NCBI GenBank assembly: GCA_002067325.1
Contig: MVQY01000171.1
Location: 1 to 11,480, forward strand
Length of the DNA: 11,480 nt
Direction of reading: 5' to 3'
DNA from: Methanobacterium sp. PtaU1.Bin097
Lineage (GTDB): Archaea > Methanobacteriota > Methanobacteria > Methanobacteriales > Methanobacteriaceae
The position numbers were made by a program, and so were the translations under genes. Below are positions 6,534 through 11,480 of the stretch, piece by piece. The notes under the pieces are model-generated. The model did not search any database. It saw only the letters and a program-made list of their open reading frames with translations, and was not told where the DNA came from. Each line of letters starts with the position of its first letter. Position 1 is the stretch's first letter.

Positions 6534-6722
6534 AATTTTTTTATTTTAGTGCTATTTATTTATTGTATAATTTTTTTATTCAGGTTTTTTGTTTTAATCA
6601 TATAATTTTTCATCATGATTTTTCCATTGATTTACGAAGTAGAGTGAAAATGGGGATAACTATATTAACCCTAACCCATAACTTTTATAAACATATTAAG
6701 AGTAGATATAGACTCACAAGAG

Positions 6723-6729
6723 ATATAAA
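6723..6729 (+). promoter_or_regulatory. TATA box of the zinc-ribbon membrane protein gene, probably leaderless
   Basis: ATATAAA is centred 30 bases before ATG 6756, the same distance as for hisG, and no Shine-Dalgarno precedes that ATG. The leader would be a few bases or none. A second TATA-like element, CTTTTATAA, lies at about 6682-6690. Confidence 0.4.
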
Positions 6730-6755
6730 CCTTTTAACCTTGTTAGATGATATTT

Positions 6756-7313
6756 ATGGGCTATCTAATCTGTAAGGAATGTGATGGGTACTATCAGCTT
6801 CAGGAGGGGGAGCATCCAGAGGATTTTGACCGGTGCCAGTGCGGCGGGAAACTGGAATACGTGGAGAAAATTGAAGACCAGAAGATAACCGATAAAATAA
6901 CTTCTGCCCTAAACATCCGGAGAATATCCGGTATAATTATAGGTGCGGTGGTTATACTGGTGTCTTTTCATATTTCTTCACCAGATCCCTACTCGTCCAA
7001 CTTCGTATATAACAACAACATCTCCTTTTACCTGTGGGGTGCTGGTGGACTGGTAGCTGCAGTAATTGCCGGTGGAAACATCAGATCCAGTGCGTCCAAC
7101 GGTTTTTATGCGGCCTGTATCTCCGGGTTGCTGGTGATCATAACCTACTATTACATGAACAACACCATATATCAGGTTGAGTCTTCCCTGCCAGACGGTA
7201 TAGCATTTTTTCTAGCTTTATGCGCAGTCTATCTCCTGGTACCTTCATTATTTAGTATAATAGGGGGTTTAATAGCCAGTATACCCAGAAAGATCCTGAC
7301 TAAGCTGAGCTGA
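6756..7313 (+). CDS. Zinc-ribbon, four-helix membrane protein of unknown function
   Basis: The 185-residue protein opens with a small zinc ribbon, CKEC (Cys6, Cys9) and CQCGG (Cys27, Cys29), which would bind one metal ion on the cytoplasmic side. A charged linker (32-56) follows, then about four membrane segments: 57-75, 91-107, 115-133 and 149-173. The C-terminus is basic (PRKILTKLS). I do not recognise a family beyond this layout, which is common among hypothetical proteins of Methanobacteriales. ATG 6756 is chosen over in-frame ATG 6747 because it starts directly at the zinc ribbon and matches the TATA spacing; neither has a Shine-Dalgarno. It is not clearly in an operon: its own TATA box lies upstream and another precedes the next gene. 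Confidence 0.65.
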   Translation: MGYLICKECDGYYQLQEGEHPEDFDRCQCGGKLEYVEKIEDQKITDKITSALNIRRISGIIIGAVVILVSFHISSPDPYSSNFVYNNNISFYLWGAGGLVAAVIAGGNIRSSASNGFYAACISGLLVIITYYYMNNTIYQVESSLPDGIAFFLALCAVYLLVPSLFSIIGGLIASIPRKILTKLS

Positions 7314-7328
7314 TAATCTGGGGAGTAA

Positions 7329-7340
7329 CATATATAAATT
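7329..7340 (+). promoter_or_regulatory. TATA box for the acidic protein gene
   Basis: CATATATAAATT begins 16 bases after the stop of the zinc-ribbon gene. Transcription would start near 7360, leaving a leader of about 90 bases before ATG 7448. No distinct structure was recognised in that leader. Confidence 0.45.
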
Positions 7341-7447
7341 ATATGAGCCAAGAAATTATAATGAATTAAGATGTTATAGGGTGTGTCATCTTTAGTGGAA
7401 AATGAAATTCTAGGTTCCCGAATCGTATTTTAAGTAGGTGGTATTAA

Positions 7448-7906
7448 ATGATTGAAGAACTGGAATTTGAGATGGAAATGGATTATGAAGATGAATGGTT
7501 CGAAGAAGAGGCATTCGAAGAAGAAACATACAAGGAATTGGAACAGGCCAGGGGTGAAGTGGTTATAGATGCTAAAAAGAAGCGTCAGAAAAAAACCAGT
7601 AACGTCCAGGGGATTACACTAACATTTGAAGATACAGACGGCCTGGATGAAGACGAAACTTACACCATCAGCATAACTGCCGAGACAATAAAAATCGGAC
7701 TAAACGAAGGTGAAAACAGGAAGTTTAAAAAAGTGGGCATAGCCCAGTTGAAGGGGAATAAATTCCTGGAATACATAACCTTCCAGGACCATGAATTCAA
7801 TCCCCAGATGACCATGGCCTTTGAAAACGGGTACTCCATTGAGATCTCAGGCAGAGCCGCTATCGAGGAAGTAAAAGTAAAAAACACTAAGAAAAAGAAG
7901 AAGTAA
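7448..7906 (+). CDS. Small protein with acidic N-terminus and lysine tail, function unknown
   Basis: The 152-residue soluble protein has three parts. Residues 1-36 are extremely acidic (EELEFEMEMDYEDEWFEEEA and onward). Residues 37-52 are a basic patch (DAKKKRQKKTS). Residues 53-142 look like a compact beta-rich domain (GITLTFEDTD, YTISITAETIKIGL, GYSIEISGRAAIEEVKVK). The C-terminus is KNTKKKKK. No signal peptide or membrane segment is present and I do not recognise a family. The charge layout could serve self-masking, nucleic-acid mimicry or protein-protein contact; this is speculation. The start is well supported by AGGTGG (7436-7441) six bases before the ATG. It faces the coiled-coil gene, with only AT-rich DNA between. 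Confidence 0.65.
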   Translation: MIEELEFEMEMDYEDEWFEEEAFEEETYKELEQARGEVVIDAKKKRQKKTSNVQGITLTFEDTDGLDEDETYTISITAETIKIGLNEGENRKFKKVGIAQLKGNKFLEYITFQDHEFNPQMTMAFENGYSIEISGRAAIEEVKVKNTKKKKK

Positions 7907-7913
7907 CGACCTT

Positions 7914-8079
7914 ATAGAAGTAAAAATTTTATTTTTTTTAAAAATTCAGTATTTCTTTTAAAATTCAGAAAATTTTAAATTTTTATTTCCAAATTTTCGA
8001 TTTCTAAAATTTTTTTAAAAACAATTTAAATTCTTAAACATTATTATTTTCAATTCTAAATTTTCAAAGTTTTTATATA
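7914..8079. terminator. Very AT-rich convergent intergenic region with T- and A-tracts
   Basis: Between the convergent genes lies DNA that is mostly A and T, with T-runs at about 7931-7939 and 8010-8016 and A-runs for the other strand. Related TTTTAAAA.TTCAG segments recur at about 7937-7969. It probably ends transcription from both sides by U-tracts. No gene is seen. Confidence 0.45.
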
Positions 8080-8451
8080 CTATTTTCTTATCTTCTTCAG
8101 CCTATCCCATGGGGAACTCTTAGGCTCACCAGAATCCCCGGTTAATTTACTTAATTCCCTTTTAAGGCGGGTTATCTCCTTCCGGGATTGTAAAAGTAGG
8201 GTTTCCAGGTTATCGTTCTTACTTTTTAAGGCGTGGTATTCCTTTCTAAGCTGATTATAATCTCTAGATTCCTTGCTGGTCTTAACTGCCTGGAGTTCCC
8301 GGTTCAACTTCTTGATCAACTGTTTTTGCTGGTCTAACTTGGATATCAGTTTTCGGTTGGTGGCCTTAAGCTGGATGTTTTCTATCTCCAGGGTGTCTTC
8401 ACCGGTTACAGATCTATCCTTCTTTGGAGAGAATGTTATTTGATTTCCCAT
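8080..8451 (-). CDS. Short coiled-coil protein, function unknown
   Basis: The 123-residue protein is hydrophilic. Residues 20-105 show a long heptad-like pattern of leucines and charged residues (IENIQLKATNRKLISKLDQQ, then KLNRELQAV, LRKEYHALKSKNDNLETLLL, ITRLKRELSKL), predicting one or two continuous helices that would dimerise. The ends (1-19 and 106-123, the latter GDSGEPKSSPWDRLKKIRK) look disordered and basic. No catalytic motif, signal peptide or membrane segment is present. The ATG at 8451 has no strong Shine-Dalgarno; the nearest purine-rich stretch is GTAGAGTG about ten bases upstream. It could be an adaptor or structural protein; the sequence gives no specific role. Confidence 0.6.
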   Translation of the reverse strand: MGNQITFSPKKDRSVTGEDTLEIENIQLKATNRKLISKLDQQKQLIKKLNRELQAVKTSKESRDYNQLRKEYHALKSKNDNLETLLLQSRKEITRLKRELSKLTGDSGEPKSSPWDRLKKIRK

Positions 8452-8462
8452 TTTATTACACT

Positions 8463-8720
8463 CTACAAATATCTTACTTTGATTCCCCCATGAACTATCT
8501 TATCGGGTTGATATCCCTCATGAATTATCTTATTGAGTACATCCCGAATGAGTTACTGTATCATATCCATCTTGGTGTTGTCCAGTTCAGTTTGTACGTC
8601 CTTTTTCTTTTTACCCTTATGCTTTTCAAACTGATCTTCCTGGGTTTTATGGTGAAACTACCGTCACTGGGATCTAACGTAAATCGTCTCTATCATTTCC
8701 TGATCATCTTGGGAGGTCAT
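8463..8720 (-). pseudogene. Possible remnant of a small gene with three internal stops
   Basis: From ATG 8720 on the minus strand, one frame of 86 codons reads as hydrophilic, protein-like sequence (MTSQDDQEMIETIYVRSQ, later TQEDQFEKHKGKKKKDVQTE, then LIRDVLNKIIHEGYQPDKIV) but is broken by TGA, TAG and TAA at codons 19, 21 and 56. The DNA is clearly richer in G and C than the true intergenic stretches nearby, which suggests former coding DNA. Part of it (8489-8516 against 8519-8544) is an imperfect 30-bp repeat. A random frame could contain three stops, so this is a weak call. Confidence 0.25.
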
Positions 8721-8812
8721 GATGATCTTCCCCTATAAGAGCTTACACTTAGATTATCAATAGAATAGTTCTCATTCTTATTTCATATATTTATCTAAAA
8801 TTAATATGCGGA

Positions 8813-8870
8813 TGGTGTAAATGATATAAAAAAGGTTTTGTCTTGTGGTTGGTGTAAATGATATAAAAAA
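8813..8870. repeat. Exact 21-bp direct repeat, 37 bases apart, with A-tract
   Basis: A 21-base sequence starting TGGTGTAAATG and ending in six A residues occurs at 8813-8833 and 8850-8870; similarity continues a few bases beyond (GTT.TG). Read on the minus strand, each copy starts with a T-tract, downstream of the PMB gene that ends at 8943, so the copies may act as back-up terminators. Confidence 0.7.
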
Positions 8871-8902
8871 AGTTATGATCTTATTTAGGTAGAACACTGT
8901 TT

Positions 8903-8917
8903 AAAAAATAAAAAAAT
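8903..8917 (-). terminator. U-tract terminator after the BPL_N PMB gene
   Basis: On the minus strand the stop codon is followed after some 26 bases by a 7-base and a 6-base T-run separated by one A. No stable stem precedes it, which is normal for archaeal terminators. Confidence 0.45.
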
Positions 8918-8942
8918 AGAAAGTAAATTTTGGTATACTTTC

Positions 8943-10247
8943 CTATTTACTTACCGCCACGAAGTTGGGCAGTCTCTTATTTGTTTTGTAGAAAGCCAGT
9001 ACCTTGGAGAACGTGTAGACAGCCTTGGTGAAACTCAAAGTTCCCAGTTTGGTGGTCAGGAAGTTCGGTGCTCTTCCATTGGTGTTGATGAAAGTTACGA
9101 TTCTTTTAGCCACGGTTATGTACTCTGCTTTTTGGATGTTACCTGATTTGATGCTTCCTGATATCTTAGGGGCTGCGTTAACATTTTTAACTGTAATTGT
9201 CGATGTTGATCCGCTGTTTAACTGAATAGTTGCTGTAGCTAAAAGGTACATGAATTTAGGCATGGTTAACTGGGCGCCGTTCACGGTTACATAGTTGGGT
9301 AATCTCTTGTTGGTTTCATAGAAAGTTTTAACACTGGCTGCTGCCGTTTGTATCTGGCTTACAGTGGCTTTCTGAGTGGTTGGGGTACTAGGTGTAGTAC
9401 TGACTGTGGTCTTGGTAGCCCATACAATCAGATTGGCGATTATATCTGGGTACTGTGGACTCATCTCTGGGTGTGGTCCGCTTAGAACAACTCTTCCATT
9501 ACCATAGTAATCGCCCACAATGGCAGCGTAACCTTTGTATCCACTTTTGCTGTCTGCGTATTTTGCGAAGATCTTAGCTCCAGAGGATCTGAGGTACATA
9601 GCTGCTCCGTTGTAATGGTGAAGGGTTAGTGTACCGCTACGTTTTATCACACTAGTTCCGTCAGAGGTGAAGGTTACTGGCAGGTTTCCCGTATAACCGA
9701 CTGCATATGCATTTACATGGGGAGCTATTCCCCATCCATTGTAATAGCCATGGACAAAATTTGCGGCAGCATATGCTCCAGCGCAGATACCCAGGTATCC
9801 TCCACCGTTTTTAACGAAGTTTTTTATGGCTGTACCATATATATTGCTACTTTTCAGGTAGTACCCACCACCACTTCCTCCCGGCATAACCAGGAGGTCG
9901 TAACCTGATAATATTGACGTGGTAATTTTGGTGGAAGTAGCGTAGTTGAATTTAACTCCGTTTACCAGATTCTGTGAGTTGGCAGTGGCCAGAGACGTTT
10001 TCACTCCAGCAACACAGTCTGATGCAGCTTCTGGACCGCTGTAGATTAAAACCTTTATGGTTGTAGAGCTTCCAGCCGCATAATTCGTGCTAGTACTGGC
10101 CGTTTTGGTTGTAGTTGTAGTATTTACTTTCTTATCCTGTGCTGTAGTACCTGCAGTGCTTGTAGTATTTGCTGCTGCAGAAACAGCATTGAGGGTCAGT
10201 GTTAAACACAATAAAATTAACACTGTAAATAAAATTTTTTTGTTTAT
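8943..10247 (-). CDS. Secreted pseudomurein-binding protein with BPL_N / glutamine-amidotransferase-like domain
   Basis: Read from an ATA at 10247, this is 434 residues: signal peptide (MNKKILFT, hydrophobic core, NAVSAAA, about 1-26), a Thr/Ser-rich linker (27-63), a class I amidotransferase-like domain of the biotin-protein-ligase N-terminal type (about 64-278), a short linker, and one PMB module (about 290-432; RLPNYVTV, RAPNFL, RLPNFVAV). The nucleophile elbow GGGYLGICAGAY (148-159) places Cys155; GPHPE (257-261) supplies His259 and Glu261, so a Cys/His/Glu triad looks intact. No synthetase domain or ammonia-acceptor partner is present. Because the protein is exported and wall-binding, it may hydrolyse or transfer an amide in pseudomurein peptides; that is inference. 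The first conventional start, GTG 10223, has no Shine-Dalgarno and removes the lysines of the signal peptide. Confidence 0.8.
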   Translation of the reverse strand: MNKKILFTVLILLCLTLTLNAVSAAANTTSTAGTTAQDKKVNTTTTTKTASTSTNYAAGSSTTIKVLIYSGPEAASDCVAGVKTSLATANSQNLVNGVKFNYATSTKITTSILSGYDLLVMPGGSGGGYYLKSSNIYGTAIKNFVKNGGGYLGICAGAYAAANFVHGYYNGWGIAPHVNAYAVGYTGNLPVTFTSDGTSVIKRSGTLTLHHYNGAAMYLRSSGAKIFAKYADSKSGYKGYAAIVGDYYGNGRVVLSGPHPEMSPQYPDIIANLIVWATKTTVSTTPSTPTTQKATVSQIQTAAASVKTFYETNKRLPNYVTVNGAQLTMPKFMYLLATATIQLNSGSTSTITVKNVNAAPKISGSIKSGNIQKAEYITVAKRIVTFINTNGRAPNFLTTKLGTLSFTKAVYTFSKVLAFYKTNKRLPNFVAVSK

Positions 10248-10254
10248 TATACCG

Positions 10255-10261
10255 CCTCCTT
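10255..10261 (-). promoter_or_regulatory. Strong ribosome binding site that points to a non-standard (ATA) start
   Basis: AAGGAGG on the minus strand is followed after 7 bases by ATA (10247-10245), in frame with the signal peptide and giving an NKK N-terminus. No ATG, GTG or TTG occurs before GTG 10223. The 12-base sequence AAGGAGGCGGTA is identical to that of the gene starting at 5014. Confidence 0.6.
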
Positions 10262-10319
10262 ATCCTATAAACTCATTTTAAGGAATTTATTTGGATATTT
10301 TTTGATCATTTCTTGACTA

Positions 10320-10386
10320 CATATATAGTTTTTGGTTTTTTAGGCAAAAAAAGTCGTTCACAAACCTCCTTAACCAATTTAAGACA
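10320..10386 (-). promoter_or_regulatory. Promoter module of the BPL_N PMB gene (shared with the transglutaminase-like PMB gene)
   Basis: On the minus strand, ACTATATATG (10329-10320) is the TATA box, centred about 77 bases before the proposed start. Upstream, in plus-strand reading, are TTTTTTAGGCAAAAAAA (10336-10352) and AATTTAAGACA (10376-10386). Element order and spacing match the promoter at 5085-5153 to within about one base. Confidence 0.6.
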
Positions 10387-10412
10387 TGCTGTGATGTTAT
10401 CTAACATGACAA

Positions 10413-10421
10413 TTTTAAATA
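10413..10421 (+). promoter_or_regulatory. Possible TATA box for the 31-residue microprotein
   Basis: TTTTAAATA is centred about 32 bases before ATG 10449, which lacks a Shine-Dalgarno; this would again give a leaderless or near-leaderless transcript. In DNA this AT-rich the match alone is weak. Confidence 0.25.
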
Positions 10422-10448
10422 AGCATTCTTAGTTTTTTTATTAAAAAT

Positions 10449-10544
10449 ATGAATCCATTTAAAACCTTAATTACCGTAATCTTATCTATTTATATTTTAA
10501 TCATCTATATAACTGTGTTTCACCAGCTAATTGAATCAACTTAG
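10449..10544 (+). CDS. Possible 31-residue single-pass membrane microprotein
   Basis: ATG 10449 to TAG 10544 encodes 31 residues: a short N-terminus with one lysine (MNPFK), an uninterrupted hydrophobic stretch of about 18 residues (LITVILSIYILIIYITVF) and a polar end (HQLIEST). It would be one membrane helix with a cytoplasmic N-terminus. It lies alone in the 510-base gap between the divergent BPL_N PMB gene and the FAM173-like gene. No Shine-Dalgarno precedes it, but a TATA-like element lies about 32 bases upstream. AT-rich intergenic DNA readily yields hydrophobic frames because Ile, Leu, Phe and Tyr codons are AT-rich, so it may be chance. Confidence 0.3.
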   Translation: MNPFKTLITVILSIYILIIYITVFHQLIEST

Positions 10545-10688
10545 ACAAACCTACTTAGTAATAACATTTTATATGAACTTATTTATCATCTAATTTGATA
10601 ATAATTAACAGATAAGAGAAATAAGGTGTAGTACAAGTTTATTTATAAAAAGATAGTAAATACAATCATTTTTGTTACAATAATCCCT

Positions 10689-10699
10689 TTTTATAATAT
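10689..10699 (+). promoter_or_regulatory. TATA box of the FAM173-like gene
   Basis: TTTTATAATAT is centred about 64 bases before ATG 10758, giving a start near 10720 and a leader of about 40 bases that contains AGGAG. The rest of 10545-10757 shows no gene. Confidence 0.45.
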
Positions 10700-10757
10700 C
10701 TCACCTGATAACTTGATAAGTGAAAAAATCGATATTTAAATACAGGAGCCTAGTTTT

Positions 10758-11336
10758 ATGTTAATCACCAGCCAGATAATTGACTTCATCACCATCTCCC
10801 TAATAATTTTCGCTGTTTTTATGTTATGGATTTTCTGGTCAGATGTTTTGGGTGCAGGATTTGAACCAACCTCCCGGAAAATAGTTAAAAATATGTTAGA
10901 AATGGCCCGGGTAGAAGCAGGTGACGTAGTTTATGATCTGGGATCAGGTGATGGCAGGATAGTGATAGAAGCCGCCCGGAGCTTCAACGCCGGGGCAGTG
11001 GGGATTGAAGCCGATCCACTGAGATTTTTATGGTCGAAGGTGAAGGTGTTACTTCTGGGCTTGCAGAAGCAGGTGAATATCCGGTGGGGTAACTTCTTCA
11101 GGGAGGATATCAGCGAGGCTACGGTGGTAACTCTATTTCTCTCCCGCAAAGCGAATCAGAATTTGAAAAGTAAACTGAAAGTCGAACTCCAGCCAGGGAC
11201 CAGGGTGGTAACCTATTACTGGAAATTCAATGGGTGGAAACCAGTCCAGGAAGACATGAAAAATCATATCTACCTCTACGTTGTGGGCCAGACCACCAGG
11301 GAATACCATCTAAAGGGTGAAAATACTTTTAACTAA
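10758..11336 (+). CDS. Membrane-anchored SAM methyltransferase, FAM173-like
   Basis: The 192-residue protein begins with one membrane helix (about 7-27), followed by a class I methyltransferase core. Motif I is VYDLGSGDGRIVIEAA (58-73); the ribose-binding acidic residue is Glu84 in VGIEADP; motif IV region is VVTLFLSRKANQNLKSKL (123-140), then LQPGTRVVTYYWKFNGW (144-160). The N-terminal anchor, DLGSGDGR, a FLxxx..NxxLxxKL stretch and the late W are typical of the FAM173 / ATP-synthase c-subunit lysine methyltransferase group, so a protein lysine methyltransferase acting at the membrane is plausible; the substrate is not known. The start is supported by AGGAG (10744-10748) nine bases before the ATG. 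Its 3' end is partly duplicated downstream (11319-11414). Confidence 0.75.
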   Translation: MLITSQIIDFITISLIIFAVFMLWIFWSDVLGAGFEPTSRKIVKNMLEMARVEAGDVVYDLGSGDGRIVIEAARSFNAGAVGIEADPLRFLWSKVKVLLLGLQKQVNIRWGNFFREDISEATVVTLFLSRKANQNLKSKLKVELQPGTRVVTYYWKFNGWKPVQEDMKNHIYLYVVGQTTREYHLKGENTFN

Positions 11337-11414
11337 AACCCCATGAATCTTTAACTGACAATCATTACATGAAAAAGAAAATACTCCGATGGCTTTAACT
11401 GAAACCCCATGAAT
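11319..11414 (+). repeat. Duplicated 3' end of the FAM173-like gene
   Basis: GAAAATACT followed by TTTAACTAAAACCCCATGAA (11319-11348, including the stop codon) recurs at 11377-11414 with one substitution in 21 bases of the second part and an 8-base insert between the two parts. A more diverged copy (TTTAACTGACA ... CATGAA) lies between at 11350-11373. Confidence 0.7.
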
Positions 11415-11448
11415 ACTACCAACTAAAAAATCAAGTACCAGCCAGGAC

Positions 11449-11460
11449 ATATATATAACT
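11449..11460 (+). promoter_or_regulatory. TATA-like element near the right edge
   Basis: CATATATATAAC is a strong TATA match. A transcript would start at about 11478, downstream of ATG 11470, so it does not fit that start well; it may serve a leaderless gene whose start is beyond the window. Confidence 0.35.
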
Positions 11461-11469
11461 GGTGAGAAA

Positions 11470-11480
11470 ATGAGGGTGTG
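11470..11480 (+). CDS. Possible 5' end of a further gene (cut by window edge)
   Basis: GGTGA (11461-11465) is followed five bases later by ATG 11470, giving Met-Arg-Val before the window ends. The site and spacing look like a normal start, but three codons cannot be identified, and the nearby TATA box fits a start further downstream. Confidence 0.25.

Noticed and set aside
6563..6775. Plus-strand open frame of 70 residues before the zinc-ribbon gene
   Set aside because: It lies in AT-rich intergenic DNA, has no ribosome binding site, overlaps the next gene in another frame and contains the TATA boxes of that gene.
8424..8738. Plus-strand open frame of 104 residues, hydrophobic
   Set aside because: It starts at TTG inside the opposite coiled-coil gene, and its hydrophobic content mirrors the hydrophilic minus-strand remnant. 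No promoter fits; a small membrane protein cannot be fully excluded.
8080..8738. Mobile element remnant
   Set aside because: No transposase motif, terminal inverted repeats or target-site duplication was seen in or around the segment.

Overview
The window most likely comes from a methanogenic archaeon of the Methanobacteriales, probably Methanobacterium or a close relative. Three genes encode secreted proteins with pseudomurein-binding (PMB) repeats, and pseudomurein is the wall polymer of that order. Archaeal signals are also present: TATA boxes, GGTGA/GGAGG ribosome binding sites and T-rich terminators. A MinD-type ATPase fits too. Coding DNA is moderately GC-rich, while intergenic DNA is very AT-rich. 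This is an inference from content, not a database match.

Layout. 1-1666 (minus, runs off the left edge): secreted PMB / Ig-like / beta-helix protein. 1809-2798 (plus): ATP phosphoribosyltransferase HisG. 2853-3524 (plus): a SAM methyltransferase, probably co-transcribed with hisG. 3578-5014 (minus): secreted PMB protein with a transglutaminase-like cysteine peptidase domain, separated from the methyltransferase by a short bidirectional terminator. 5015-5679: a long divergent intergenic region with several palindromes. 5680-6486 (plus): MinD-like ATPase. 6756-7313 (plus): zinc-ribbon membrane protein of unknown function. 7448-7906 (plus): acidic/basic bipolar protein of unknown function. 8080-8451 (minus): short coiled-coil protein. 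8463-8942: a possible gene remnant and a direct repeat. 8943-10247 (minus): secreted PMB protein with a BPL_N / glutamine-amidotransferase-like domain. 10449-10544 (plus): possible 31-residue membrane microprotein. 10758-11336 (plus): membrane-anchored FAM173-like methyltransferase. 11470 onward: possible start of a further plus-strand gene.

How the genes may work together. The three PMB proteins look like wall-anchored proteins with different functional domains: a beta-helix (adhesion or surface display), a Cys/His transglutaminase-like peptidase (possible cutting or rearranging of peptide cross-links), and a Cys/His/Glu amidotransferase-like domain of unknown substrate. The last two genes share a promoter-proximal module: a T-tract/A-tract box, a distal 11-bp box, a TATA box, and a strong AAGGAGGCGGTA ribosome binding site, all at nearly identical spacing. 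Both lack an ATG/GTG/TTG at the expected distance from that site; an ATT and an ATA codon sit exactly there. This points to a co-regulated wall-remodelling pair, the most interesting signal in the window. MinD lies divergent from one of them, which loosely suggests a link to division or the cell surface. The other genes appear to be ordinary housekeeping or unknown genes.
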